Notes: a model not told the origin generated them from the sequence alone. Positions 23,147-34,934 are shown, counted from the first letter of the stretch. The stretch is 64,000 bases of DNA from Cristatella mucedo (GCA_009760855.2 WPIO01000143.1:820001-884000), one strand, 5' to 3'. Made by a program: numbers and translations.

Positions 23147-23473
23147 CTCCTACAATCCATATTTCAGTTTCCCTTTACACAAGCCTAAGTTTCGCGAAGG
23201 CATTAATTTCCTATCACGTGCGTTAAATTCGGAGAGGGAGGCCGGAACTAATATTTTGAAAACATCACATTCGCGACCTAGGTCACACTGCTGGCTCCCT
23301 GTATCGTCGAGTGCTTTGCAAGTTATTGCAGTGGGATATTTATAGTCTGGTAAGCGTTCAGCGTAAGGAGAGAGGCATCGCAAGTTTGGATGGTCGCGAT
23401 AGCCCGGATTAAATTTGACTAGCGAGACAGCGACAGGCGGATGAGCGAAGTAGCCAGAAGCTGAAAAACGCAA
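23147..23473 (-). CDS. possible terminal exon (hypothetical protein)
   Basis: A 107-residue minus frame with balanced, non-repetitive composition, unlike the Arg/Ala-rich chance frames nearby. It includes CKALDDTGSQQCDLGRECDV and ends in KGKLKYGL before a TAG. A tttttcag acceptor-like site lies near its start, so an exon beginning CT-TCT-GGC is possible. Three cysteines are close together but I do not recognise a domain. No partner exon found. Confidence 0.22.
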
Positions 23474-23799
23474 ACGCGCTTACCAAACTCGAACAAACAC
23501 GGTAGCGGCTCGGTGCTGCCACGCTGCCCGCCATCTCGGTAGAGAAAAAATTAAGCCCTTAATTATTTAAGCCCTTAATTAATTAAGCCCTACGCGTGTG
23601 CGAGGAATGCGCAAGGCGGCGGCGCGTCGGTGCGCACGTTTGCCTTTGGCAGGTTTGGGCGGACAAATATTCGCATCCGGTTCTGAGCACGAGTGGCAGT
23701 AGCACAGTGTCAGCTTTCGCCGCATCTGCGGCAATTGTCTCCCGACGGATAGAGCTGCACGTCTACTCCGTACGCAGGGAGTACGCAAAGGAGTGACAA
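23474..23799. other. low-copy DNA with an 18-bp AT-rich repeat
   Basis: At 23552-23590 taagcccttaatta occurs three times with small changes. Nothing else recognised. Confidence 0.55.
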
Positions 23800-23897
23800 A
23801 TAATAATAATAATAATTATTATTATTATAAGAGTAACGCATTTGCATGGCACCCTCAGATAGCTCTTATCTCTTTCCAGGCACTTTACATTTGAAGG
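23800..23897 (-). mobile_element. family A LINE tail remnant
   Basis: aataataataataataatta then attattattataagag, followed by the reversed tail gcaccctcagatagctctta tctctttccaggcactttac. The tail trinucleotide is present in both orientations, forming a small inverted repeat. Confidence 0.8.
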
Positions 23898-24714
23898 GCT
23901 CGCGTGAAGAAAGCGCACTCGCCGCCGCCACTGTTGCCGCCTCACCAAGACGCTTCGGACTCAGGTAGGACTTTCAGGCTAACGTGGCAGCGGATCGGCG
24001 AGCGAGCAAAGTCTGGGGTGGGGTGATGGGTGACGGGCTCTGCTTGATTGCACTGGCCTCGTATGTGTCACTTAGCGAAAAGCGCTGGACAAAATTCGCG
24101 AGTCGTGAGACACTGGAAAGAGATGCAGCCAGCGAAGGACAAACTGACGACTTCAACGAGTCTACTGTGCCAGCAAAGATTGGCCATTTTCCTTGCTTGG
24201 CAACAATCGCCACGTGGATCGCCTCGGTGGTCACCTGGCAGCGAGATGATTTAGAAAGTCGATCTGGACGGCCATAGCTGTGATTTTCCGCTTTAAACCA
24301 AAATGATCTAGCAGCTACTTATACAAGCAGTTATCAAGATAAATAGAGTGCACACAATTTGGCGGCTTTCCATGTATGGAATCGTCAGAAAATCTATTTT
24401 GCTCTTACTGACATTAGTTTGCGAGATTATATTCAAAGTACATTTTGTGACCTGCATCAAAAGCAATACCTATCTATTTGACTAATACAGTTAGGCCTTA
24501 TTTGATTGATTAACATCCATAGGCGTTCTTGGTTATTCATCAGGCTTCCAGATTAGTACCGCGGATGGTCTGTTTCAAGCATGCGTGGCTCAACATTGGG
24601 AGTACCAGATTAACCCTGCGCTAAAACAATCAGCTAACGCAGCCATTTAGCCAGACCCACGCAGCCTTCTAACTGAATCAATAGCTACCTTACGCATGAA
24701 GTCGGACGACTCGG
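23898..24714. other. low-copy DNA, no gene recognised
   Basis: Frames near 23984-24277 (plus) and 23974-24234 (minus) overlap; no motif. Confidence 0.45.
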
Positions 24715-24838
24715 AGCTACCACCATTCGACCATTCGATCGTGTTTCCTTTGCAGCAAATTTAAAGCACCCAGAGAAAGATTGAATTCTCTGATGGCGCT
24801 TAATCAAGTGTATTATCATGGTTGTTGTTATTATTAAT
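24715..24838 (+). mobile_element. family A LINE 3' end
   Basis: ccattcgatcgtgtttcctt tgcagcaaatttaaagcacc, then agagaaagattgaattctct, then gcgcttaatcaagtgtatta and a (TTG/ATT) tail. Confidence 0.82.
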
Positions 24839-25734
24839 GCAGCTTCGATGAGCAATTCAGGGGCAACAGCTGCAGCCGTAGGAGCCGGGCTGCTGGGTAG
24901 CCACAAACGAGGCAAAGTTCGCCGCCACGTTTCGCCGCCATTCTTCTTCTTGGCTATCTCCTATCGATTGAGCGACCAATGACCGATGCACTTGACGACT
25001 CCAGAATGGAAGCAGCTCACCGTAACTTCACGATAAGCCTTTTTGAGTAGGAAACTCTGAAGAACAGGCGCCGCAGTTTGTTTTCGAAGCTGAAATCTGT
25101 TGAGTTAGATTGTCGGACTGCAATGCGCATTGACATCGATCAGTAAGTACCTCAGTGATAACTAAGTCTTAGTGGTCATGCAACGTGGAAGCGTACGGAT
25201 CATAGGCCAAAGGTCACGGAAAGCGTAGACAAAGGCAGTTCTGGCCCAAGGGTCACTAAGCATTTGAGTATTTGAGAGTCTTGGCAATCTCGTGTGAATA
25301 AAGCAATTGTCCTGCAACTTAGTCCCAGTACACCGAAAGTTATCAGTGGACAACGTATAGTTCAATACATTTTTCGACCATTAACAGGAGACACCAATCC
25401 TTGGTTTTTTGCTCAAAGACCTCTTGACTGTGTGTCGAAACGCTTAGGTATTTAAGAATCACATCTTTGAATAGACAATTGCGGTTGGAAATCCTGCCAG
25501 CGCCGCTCTAGCTATGCTACTTGGACGAGTTCGTGCGTGCGTGCTGCCAGCAGCAGCAGGAAGGGTCGAGGCGTCGGCCGCACCGTCTAGATGTGAGTGC
25601 CGGATGACAAGACGTAACCGATTGGATATGAAATCTAAACCGATCGTTCCGAGCCGCCACTCCTTTGTCTGGTCCTTACTTTTATGCGAGCAACACGCTC
25701 GGCGCAAGCCTAAAAATTCGAGAGCCACTCAGAA
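24839..25734. other. low-copy DNA, no gene recognised
   Basis: A minus frame at 25162-25365 and overlapping frames at 25459-25744 show no motif. Confidence 0.45.
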
Positions 25735-25950
25735 GAGGAGATGAGATGGAGAAGATTGAAGGAGAAGATTGAAAAGGTGAGAAGGGAGGTGAAAATATAG
25801 GACGAGATAAGCTGGGAAGGTAGAAGAGGAGAGAGGAGAGGAAAATATAACAGAGGAGAGGACAGAGGCGAATACATGACAGATTAGTTGGAGAAGATTG
25901 AAAGAGAGAGAGAGAGAGAAAGAAAGAGAGAGAGAGAGAGAGAGAGATGA
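25735..25950. repeat. purine-rich tract ending in (GA)n
   Basis: Degenerate gaagattgaaggagaag words, then agaggagagaggag, ending in AGAG with a few AAAG steps at 25903-25947. The purine strand is the plus strand. Confidence 0.85.
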
Positions 25951-26069
25951 GAGATGAGATCACCAAAATAACTTGGAATAGAAAACCTTCAATAAATGGC
26001 AGCTAACCTGAGGATAAACAAAAGGCAACTAACCGGACGATAAAAGGCAGCCGAGGAGGCGGCAGATAA

Positions 26070-26205
26070 GTAATGTAATGTAATGTAATGTATCTCCGTC
26101 AGTAACTCCACAAAGTCATAAAGACCATGTGGGTGTTACGCAGGAGAGTTGTGTATAGAGCACTCACAGCCTGAGCGGCTTTCGGTACGCATATATCTAG
26201 TAGCT
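26070..26205 (-). mobile_element. family B LINE, 3' UTR fragment with intact tail
   Basis: gtaatgtaatgtaatgtaat at 26073-26092 is the reversed (TTACA)n tail, four units, directly joined to gtatctccgtcagtaactcc acaaag and the rest of the 3' UTR to about 26195. It is the clearest view of how this family ends. Confidence 0.85.
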
Positions 26206-26782
26206 GTGAGTAGCAGGTGAGAGAAGTGTTCTGGTATGATGCCGGTGAACCATTTCAAAGTGCTAATGGCTGTGCTGGGCGTGTCTGTAATTTTCAGAGG
26301 GCCGAGATTTAAAAGGGCAGCTTTGGCTGCTCAGCACATTACATTTTTTTGATCTGCTGTGTCAGACCGACTTCTTTAAAACCGGAAACAGCTGCAGCCA
26401 ATGTAGCTCGGGGATGCTTGAGGAGGGAGTGGTTTCAGCTGCCTCAGATAGTTTGTAGGAACGGTCTGGCGATGGCAGTTGTCCAGAAGGTTCCACCAAG
26501 GTCATGCATGGTAGTCAGCAACTTCAGCTTGAGGACAAATGAGTGAATGATATAAATGGCTTTTTTAAAAATGGCAGCAACAATTACTGAATAGAGCGTC
26601 TGCTAAGCCTCTCAGGTTGCTGTAGTGCTTAAGAGTGCAAGCGGTTTCTAACCATAACGATTGGTAACGGGATACATCGCGATCCACGCTTGAAATGACG
26701 GGAGCAAGCCCACTTCAAGTGGCTGATGTCACTTATATCTCTTGGTCCTAGAATGATATTACTGATATTGCATGAGATTGAG
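26206..26782. other. low-copy DNA
   Basis: No gene recognised. A plus frame at 26349-26546 is short and unremarkable. Confidence 0.45.
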
Positions 26783-26897
26783 ATTACTCACCATTCAATC
26801 GCGTTTCCCTTTGCAGAAAAAGTAAAGCGCCTAGAAAGAGATTGAGTTCTCTGAGGGTGCTTTATCAAGTGCATTATTATTATTATTATTATTATTT
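26783..26897 (+). mobile_element. family A LINE 3' end
   Basis: ttactcaccattcaatcgcg tttccctttgcag, then cgcctagaaagagattgag, gtgctttatcaagtgc and (ATT)7. It is close to the copy at 61830-61935. Confidence 0.88.
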
Positions 26898-28696
26898 GAA
26901 TAGCATTGCGGCCTATACTGGTGCTGTTGGCTGCCGTCAAACACATTGACGGCGTTAACTAAATTGACTTATTAAATTTAAGATTATATATATATATATA
27001 TACATATTACTTAAATTGGGAATTTAGGCGCTTCGATTGCTGTCGTGCTCTGCTAGCGCCGTTGAATCTTCGAGAATCGGTGCGACAAGCCGACCCAGAG
27101 GCGGCCGTGCTTCCAGGCTACATGTCTTCCTGTATTGGTCTCGTGTCGGGAAGGAGGAGCGCCCGCTGTGTACGTTGTTTTGCGGCGTAGGACTTGGTGC
27201 AGAAGCCGCTGCAGCCAGCTTGCTACGACAGCGTTACGGTTGGGGTGCGTCGGGATTAATTGGCTAGCTGAGCAGAGTGAGCCCGAAACAATCGAGATAT
27301 GCACTAAAGAGCAGAGCAGATATAATAGGGCCTTACCGGTACGGGAGTCCAGCTGGCACACGAGGGGTATGCATACGACAGGTCGCTATGGGCTACAGGG
27401 AATGATCGCGAAGCAGCAGCTCAGCATAGCGGTAGGGTTCCATGCTCTGCACGCGAATCTCTGTCTCTCCATTGCGGCGCCCCTACCCAGACAGCCACAC
27501 GATCGGTCGACTGACCGGCTTTCAGATAAACAGTTCTGCAGCCATTCCCCGGCTATTGTGTGGTGCACCTGTGACGTGCGTGAGTGTTTCTGTCATTATG
27601 AGCTGAGCTTCCAAGCAGCAAGCAGCCCACCGCTACCGCCTCTGCTTCAACTGTTGACGGTGGCAGCGATGCAAGCAGTCTGCTAGACTAGTTGGGAAGC
27701 GGAATGTGTCAGAACGAATGGTCTAATCTGTCTGCAGTGCATCGTCTGCGTGCTAGCTGTAAGTTCAGCAGCTCCGATCCACAACGGCCCAGAGATGCTT
27801 TTTCCAAGCAGGCGCCACGCATTAACTGGCTGGCAATTGATTTATACCGCGATTGATTCATACCACGATTGATTTATTTACCGCGCCTCGTGAAAAAGCA
27901 AGTAAAGGGCGTTTGGTCACCTTACGGGGCCACGTCTTAACGGAAAATAGCACAGTACGTCAAACATAAATTGAGGGGTCCGAGCGGCTAAAAGGAAGCG
28001 ATAAGATTGGCATCTCACGGTAGTCGCGAACCCTTGTCGGCTGTTCGCGCTGCAGTTGACATCCAGAGAGTGACAACGTCAGGCCGGCGACTAGTCCGTC
28101 CCGGCGAAATCGTCCGTTTTTTCTCTCTCTGGTCCAGCGGGCTTTGCGTGCTTACCTATGCATGATTCAGTGCATAGTACTATTAACCAGCGGCCGGGGA
28201 TGTCTTCACTTTAGCATTAGCATGCTGGCTTACGCATGATACTTGTTTGCTTTGGCCTGCTCCGATGCCGTGCACGTCACTCGCCATTGCTTATCGATTC
28301 TTTTGCGGCGAGCTGCGAGGCGCACGGATATAGTTCAAGCCGCGACGGCACACTAGGTAAGCGGCTTATAGTTTATTTATTGGTTTTATCGCACTTCTGA
28401 AAACACTTATCAGGTTGCACTTGTTTTCCGCCCGTGTGTTGAGCTTCAATCTTATTTTGTCAAACGTGTGCACGTGTGCCAACATGGAGCTGTCATGAAA
28501 GATTTAAACTCGCTGTACTCGAGCAAATTTCAATGGGCTAACAACATGGCCCTTTGAGCTGGGTCGTCTTTCTTTTGACGTCGCTCAATTCTCGGTACTT
28601 CGACTCTCTTGCCCGATGAAGCTTCTTCGTAAATTGCTGAGCCGTGTTTACGTTCTCTCAAATAAATTTAATAAATTTAAGCTAATAAATTAATTG
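26898..28696. other. low-copy DNA, no gene recognised
   Basis: (AT)n at 26983-27003. A plus frame at 27135-27686 (183 residues) has no motif I recognise and is matched by an equally open minus frame. A short tandem gattgatt(c/t)ata word repeat lies near 27835-27880. Confidence 0.45.
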
Positions 28697-28860
28697 AGAC
28701 CGCGAACACTAGATACGGTGGTTGCTTTTCATGACCTCGGTCCCGAGGTCATCGGTTCGAATCCTGCGGCGGTCGATCCCTTATCGCGGCTGCAAGCGGT
28801 GACGTTTGCCGTAAATACTCTTCCGTGTCACTATAAGAAAAGTGGCCGTTAAATCAGCTT
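28697..28860 (+). mobile_element. SINE1, plus copy
   Basis: ggtggttgcttttcatgacc then the self-complementary tcggtcccgagg, a consensus-like B box ggttcgaatcc (28753-28763), and a body with ctgcaagcggtgacg and a 3' end gccgttaaatcagct. The A box is degraded (cactagatacgg). Confidence 0.85.
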
Positions 28861-30014
28861 GTATTCTAGCGTTCTTTTGAGCAGTGCCCTAGCTGATCGA
28901 TGCTTCGCCTTCGCAGACTTCCGCCGCCTCGTCAGACTTCCGCTGCCCGATCACGGCTCCTCCTTGGAACCGCCGTGTAGCAAGCCGATCTTTGCTGAGG
29001 GCGTCGCCGCCATCTTGGCTGCAGCTAGCGCCCGATGGTCGATTTAGCCGACGAGTGCGGCTGGCTGCTCCAGCGCTGCCGACTCGAGCACTGATTGGCT
29101 GCCGCGTGGGTGGACGCCCTAGACGAGATTCCCAGTCTTTTCTTCTGCTGCTGGAGCTTTCGTCGCGCCGACGTCCTCGCTTTGGCGGCTTTGGCGGCAT
29201 AGGCTAGACCGGAAGGGCAACGCGCAGCTCCAGTAGGCAGCACCCATTCCTCGCCCGGCGTCTCACCGCTTACCTGCGGTGGCTGACCGGAAGAGGCGGC
29301 TTTGACCTTCGGCCATAACCCGGGCCGTGACCGACCAACGAAGGCGAGACTCTGCTACCTACCCTCCGCCTTGCACTCACGCCCAGTGGACTGATTTATG
29401 ACTGCAGCCGCCGCCTCCTGCTCAGCCGCCAACTGCCAGCGGGCGGGCCGGGGGGGGGGGGGTTGGTAGTTCTCGTTGATCCCCTCTGAAGACCAATCGA
29501 CGAAAACATACAGTGCGGACGAGAGAAGTTCTCGGAACTAGCTGCGCTGAAAGCTCTGCTGAAAGCGTTTCTGCAGTTGGCCGCCTTCTCCTCGCCGACC
29601 TTGCCCTTGAGTCATCACCGTGACCCATGACCTTGATATATGACCTTGCCGACCTTGGAAGCTACAGCTTCACTAAGCAACACAGAGTGCAGGGGCGCCT
29701 CCTACGGCAACGCAAGTGCTTGCTCGAGTGAGAGCAGCGAGACGAGGCGCCTGCGTATTAGCTGCCTTCGCGACGGCGGCGACCCTGCATCCGTTTGCGG
29801 ACACGTGGCCAGCGGGCCGGTTCGTCGAATCCTGAGCCTGTGATTTCGCTTCACAGAGGGGCACGCGTGCAAGCACCGCAGACTGCCGACCCCGAGCCCC
29901 GGAGGCAGGGTGCTGCACACAGGGCCTCCGCGGCTTCACGGTCAATGGGTCTCGGGAAAAATAATCGCGGCGACTCTGGTGCAGCGAGCATCAAGTCTAT
30001 TGCAGCTGCGATTA
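28861..30014. other. GC-rich DNA with a G12 run
   Basis: A run of 12 G lies at 29451-29462. Overlapping frames on both strands; none recognised. Confidence 0.45.
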
Positions 30015-30151
30015 TTGCATCAATGTTCGCTGACAATGTGCATGCTGCCACTAATCATGTTTGCCCATTTACCCAGTGCATGTCACCTCTAAGCGTTGTG
30101 TCACCTCTAAACTTGTTGACATCGAGTGTGCCACCACTAAGCATTCGATCG

Positions 30152-30216
<65 letters not shown>

Positions 30217-30258
30217 TGAAGTTTTCTGATGGCACTTTAAAATGTATTATCATTATTA
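30015..30258 (+). mobile_element. family A LINE 3' region with an internal (GA)n expansion
   Basis: Family A words gctgacaatgtgcatgctgc cactaatcatg and agtgcatgtcacctctaa lead to aagcattcgatcgtgc. The tail motif then appears as (GA)n at 30152-30208 in place of the short agagat, followed by gaagttttctgatggcactt and attatcattatt. Confidence 0.8.
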
Positions 30259-30917
30259 GGTCACTGGTAATTGGATGCTGCTAACATTCTCAAATTGAAT
30301 GACAATATAATGACAAAAATAAAATAAAATAAAATGAAATAAAATGACATAAAATGACAATCTAACTACTATTTACGGGCCACCTTTGCGCGGTCAGGCT
30401 TTAGAAAGCCGTAGCTGTGGCGTCTTTACGAAACCTGGCGGTCTTCTCCAAAGTGAACTTCTATTCGATGACCTCCCAAGCCCCAAAGTAAAGTCTGCCT
30501 GCCTACTTTCCGCTACTCACCAAAATTGCCGAAATTCATGGCATGCTAAATTAATAAACGATAATAAATTAATAAAATGATAGATAAAGATGACAAAGCC
30601 GAAGCCGGTCCAAAGATTCCGGACATCCGGTCTACACTTCATTAGCTTGTTTCTCGTGGGTCGTCTTGTCTGCGAAATATGGTGCTTGGAGAAGCACACA
30701 ACTCTACCGCTATTCTTTTATATGTCAGGTAATTCAATACTGCCGAATTGTAAAACTTATCACCGCACTGCAACAGCTCATCAACATGCATCACATCGAC
30801 ATCGAGGCTCGAATGTCAGACTTGTAGGTCCCGCTATTCAAGTGCCTAGGCGTACGTCTCGTAAATACTTCCTCGTCATGGCTTGCATCGGATCGCCGGA
30901 TCGTCTAACTCGTGTCG
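30259..30917. other. low-copy DNA
   Basis: An (AAATA)n-like stretch at 30316-30355. No gene recognised. A plus frame at 30590-31033 runs into the next LINE fragment. Confidence 0.45.
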
Positions 30918-31236
30918 ACAAGCTACGCGTCAAACTCGTCTCAAATACTCCGGAGAATGTGCTTTCAGTTAGAATGCTCACGAAGCCTGGAAATCATTCT
31001 GGACGGACGTCAAGGCCCAATAGACTTGACTAAATTCAAGAGGAAGCTAAAATCGCACCTGTTCTTCATAGCAGTTGCTCAATCCACCGTGAATTGGCCT
31101 TTGGGCGCTTCAGGGTGCACACAGTGACCTCTACCAATGTATGAGCTTCTCCCTTTCCATTAAATCCCCATTGCCCAGAAAAAGAGTTAGATCTCTAAGA
31201 GTGATATCCAAATGTCTTAGTATATTATTATTATTG
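30918..31236 (+). mobile_element. family A LINE C-terminal and 3' fragment
   Basis: Degenerate coding end (SLEIILDGRQGPIDLTKFKR and KLKSHLFFIAVAQ, compare LKTHLFRTAFSGS elsewhere) followed by a shortened 3' UTR and the tail aagagttagatctctaagag with (ATT)n. A deletion has removed most of the UTR. Confidence 0.75.
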
Positions 31237-31449
31237 TTATCACCTCATGGAGTCACCCATTACGAAAGTACAGCCAGATCTCAAGGCCACCCCGAGGCCA
31301 TATCCAACCCAAGGTTTCTGCATCCAGCTCTCCTCGTTCTGCGTCCAACTCACTTTTCCTCGTTTTGCATCTGCATGAGCTTAACTAGAGAGCTCGGAGC
31401 AGAATTAAATCTCGACCCTCTCTGTAAATTAAATCTCGACCCATTTCTT

Positions 31450-31627
31450 GGTGAGCCGTAATGGCTCACTAGGTAAGGAGGTTGCTTTTCACGACCTCGG
31501 CCCGAGGTCGTGGGTTTGAATCCTGCGATGGGCGGTCCTTCATTGCCAAATCAAGCGGTGGCAATAGCCGTAAAGACTCTTCTGTCGCTATACAAAAAGA
31601 GGCTGTTACATCAGCTAGGATTTTTTA
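31450..31627 (+). mobile_element. SINE1, nearly full plus copy
   Basis: The most complete head: gagccgtaatggctcactag (A box TGGCTCACTAGG), then gttgcttttcacgacctcgg and cccgaggtcgtg (hairpin), B box gggtttgaatcc (31511-31522), body caagcggtggcaatagccg and 3' end agaggctgttacatcagcta gg followed by T6. Length about 170 bp. The head resembles class II tRNAs (Leu/Ser), whose long variable arm would be the palindromic block. Confidence 0.9.
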
Positions 31628-32536
31628 AACGAAGGTAATTACGTGCTTTGAAGCCGGGGCCCATTTTAAAAAACCAAGTTCGGTGTAATTCCGTACGTAT
31701 GGAATTTTTTTTCGCCTGATCAATCGCAGCTGTGAAAGCCCGTGACGTCAACCTTCAAGTGTCCTCCGGATCTGCTGTCGCAATCAATCGTCATAGCAAG
31801 TTAAGGCGTCGTCATTCTGAGAGGTCAACCGCCAAACGCTGCCAAAGCTGTCGGCCAATTGGCGTTGGCGCAGAGCTTGGTTGACTCTCGTTCGATGCTT
31901 GTCGCAGATTACTTAAGGCTTCAGTCTTCCATCTGGCCTCTGTAGCTTTGAGCATTGAAGGCCTTCACGTTCGTAGACTATGCATGTTCTAGGTAGGTCG
32001 AGAGATGCTGAACGTATGCAGACTTGAGAGTGACGAAGGCACAACTATACTGCGATCCTAAATTTTAAGTTAGTGCACTCACGCGTTCCATATTTCGGTG
32101 GCTCGTTATCGCTTACTCAACTTTAACTAGTAAAAATGTAGGTCGAGACTTCTGGCGACGTCGGTGAGAGTCAGTATCACTGACAGGAACAGCAGGGGTG
32201 GGCTGGAGGAGTCAAGTGGCCGCACTCGGCTAAACTCTAGAAGCTTCAAAGAGCCAAGCTCTAGAATCTTGACTATGGAGTCGAAGTGAATGATGTGGAA
32301 GTTAGTCATTTAGTTGGAGTAGTCATTCTTGACCATCTAAGAAACGACTAGTGCTTTAGAGGCACTCTAAAAACCTACACAAATTACGAACAGAGAAGAT
32401 GTGCATAACAATTAGCTAGGCCAGATTAAGCACTACGTGGATGGCAGTGGCAAGCAAAATGATTATACCTCAATGTCTTTTTGAACCGATCCGGCTGATC
32501 GCGTATTGTCGTCTGCCAACAGTTGCATAAAAACAT
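31628..32536. other. low-copy DNA, no gene recognised
   Basis: Only short frames. No LINE or SINE match. Confidence 0.5.
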
Positions 32537-32702
32537 ACTAGCTGATATGACAGCCTCTTTTTAATAGCGACAGAAGAGCCTTTACGGCAATCATCACCGC
32601 TTGCATCGGCAATGAAGAAACGCCTACTGCAGGATTCGAACTCACGACCTCGGGATCGAGGTCACGAAAAGCATAGCCTTACCTAGTGTGCCATCACGGC
32701 TA
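32537..32702 (-). mobile_element. SINE1, minus copy
   Basis: tagctgatatgacagcctct, agcgacagaagagccttta, B box gcaggattcgaactca, hairpin block cgacctcgggatcgaggtca, and the reversed A-box end cctagtgtgccatcacggct. Confidence 0.9.
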
Positions 32703-33892
32703 CAAATTGAAGTCCTTGGTGTTTGATGCAGCTTGAATGTGCAACGTTCATGCCATGTTCGCTACGTCACAGGTATCTGGCGTTTGCTTTTGATGCATAT
32801 CAAAGGGCCAGGGTTACCTTCGAAGTTCCAACGGATGTAGGCATCGTCAAAGTGTCTTAGCCTCAACGTAGTGTCCTGGTAGCAGCCATGCACCGGAAGA
32901 TCCTGCGAGCGCCAAAGCGAGGCGACGCGAGTGTGCTGCTACTCAGTCTCAGGCTGCTAATAGCTGTGAATTAATCGTACAGCCATCGTCCTTCTGCAGC
33001 CTTTTTGTCACAAAGGCTCGGCCGTAGTGTCCAAGGATAGAGCGGGCACTTACTGGCGCTCGCGAATAGTGGGCGGGCAGTTGAAGGCCATCCACCTGAA
33101 AGCCGTGCATTGTTCGCTGCGTTTTGTCGTCCTACATTCACTTGCCGAGTATCGCCGAAATCGGGGCCTTCTTAGACAAGAGGCGCCACTGCTAAAGTGG
33201 CTCCAGTGCTTGTTGACACCGCCTCTAGACTATTGCGCTGTCCTGCACCTTTAATGGTCTGCAACTGCTGCAAAACTATCCATATCGTCTGGTCTGACGT
33301 CAACGCTGCGGCTGCCGCATCACTCAAGCGCTGTCTGAACTGCACTCGCTCACACTCGAGTATGACATCGACTCCAAGATCCAAGATCTCTGGTCACTTT
33401 ACTCACTTGCAGCAGCCCGCCGCCTTTCCCTAAGCTGGCTCTGGTAGCACACGCTATACTAATTCCAGTAGTCTCCTCACGTTCCTCACACTACTTTAAA
33501 ATCTCCCGGCGATATAGTCTTCAGCACCAAAGTAATCGAACTCGCCTGCGGCTTCTGTCACTATCCGGATCGACTTTGCAGTTCTAAGGTCTGCGAAGGA
33601 CGCTACTGTTCAGCCGAGCTCCGCCCCCAGCCCCACCAAACTTGTCTTCCCCCATCGAGCCCCACCGAACTTGTCTTTCTCCCGCTAGCTTTGCATGAAT
33701 TCGTGTGTATGATTCCGTGCAGGTTACTTATCACCAAACGCTGCACCAGTCAGCCAGACGCTCCGAGTGTCTCCTCGTGTGCAAGCTTGCAAACTTGTCT
33801 ACGCGAGATACCTCATACATCATTCGTCGTAAACCTTAGCACTCGGTCTACGTGCAGTGAGCTTTAAAGAGCCTGGATTAGGGAGTCGTTTA
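32703..33892. other. low-copy DNA, no gene recognised
   Basis: A stretch near 33200-33240 reads PPLDYCAVLHL on the plus strand, faintly like the LINE RT thumb SRLDYCN motif, but the flanks do not continue the match. Otherwise nothing recognised. Confidence 0.4.
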
Positions 33893-34186
33893 ACTATGCC
33901 TCGAACAAACCTCGAAACCCGCTGAAACCATGCCTTCGGTTTGTACACTATATCACCATAGGAATTGAGATTGGTTAGCATATTTTATGCATATATAAGC
34001 CAATCGCAAATTATTTTTCGACCGTGCCTTTAGTACGTGTGCTCCCAAAGCCTGGAACTCACTTCCGACTGACGTTATTACAACCCCGCCCCAGTGCTAA
34101 CTGAATTAAAAAAAAAGCTGAATACACACATGCCCCTCGCAGCATTTTCTTGGTCCGTGTGAACAGACTTGCGTGTGCTTGGAATA
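33893..34186 (+). mobile_element. family A LINE C-terminal fragment
   Basis: gcctcgaacaaacctcgaaa, then an AT-rich insertion, then cgaccgtgcctttagtacgt gtgctcccaaagcctggaac tcacttccgactgacg (the KAWNSLPTDV segment). It stops at an aataaaaataataataa junction with the next fragment. Confidence 0.75.
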
Positions 34187-34420
34187 AAAATAATAATAAT
34201 ACATATGTATAGTGCTCTCAGAGATCATAATCTCTTTATAGGCACTTTAAATATGCACAAAGAAAGCATGATCGTAAGTTAGTGGTAACATGTACTATGT
34301 CAACAATTGTTATATAATTAGAGGTATCGTACACATTCTCAACATCTAAATAGAATTAGTCATAACATGCAGTGTCAGCAGGCGTAAGAACACAAAGGAC
34401 AATGCATGCTGATGTTGAGA
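34187..34420 (-). mobile_element. family A LINE 3' fragment, inverted relative to its neighbour
   Basis: Reversed tail gtgctctcagagatcataat ctctttataggcactttaaa, then the reversed 3' UTR down to gtaagaacacaaaggac. With 33893-34186 it forms a tail-to-tail inverted pair sharing an (ATA)n joint. Confidence 0.75.
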
Positions 34421-34764
34421 ATTTTATCACTAGCATTTTGTCAATAACCATATTGACAAGCTTCCCTAAAAGCGTATGCAAAGTTCCTTAAAATATTTAA
34501 CGTTCTCTGATTGTGCTATACAAACATATGATGATTTTTATTAATGTAGAGCTGGCTTCTTTAGGGCATTATGCAATAACAATTTATCATAATATATGTT
34601 AAATAATTTACTTTTTCAAAACTGTGGTATTTGGGTTACTGGATGATGGATTCTCGACATTAACAGAAGTTTATCTATCATAATCACAGCATTGACAAAT
34701 CAGAGTATATGAAAAACGGTATGAAGAATTTGTATAATGCTGTTACGTGAAATGCTGTAACGAA
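34421..34764. other. AT-rich DNA
   Basis: No gene or repeat family recognised. Confidence 0.5.
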
Positions 34765-34934
34765 AGATTAGCTGATTCAACGGCCTCTTTTGTATAGCGA
34801 CAGAAGAACCTTTACGGATATCACCGCCGCTTGCAGTGGCGATAAAGGATCGCCCACCACAGGATTCGAACCCATGACCTCGGGGCCGAGGTCGTGAAAA
34901 GCAACAACCTTACCTAGTGAGCCATAACGGCTCA
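34765..34934 (-). mobile_element. SINE1, near full-length minus copy
   Basis: Full set of landmarks: tagctgattcaacggcctct, tgtatagcgacagaagaacc, gccgcttgcagtggcgat, B box gattcgaaccc, hairpin acctcggggccgaggt and A-box end cctagtgagccataacggct. It is one of the best-preserved members. Confidence 0.92.

Noticed and set aside
33200-33260. PPLDYCAVLHL as a LINE thumb fragment
   Set aside because: The five-residue similarity is not continued on either side.
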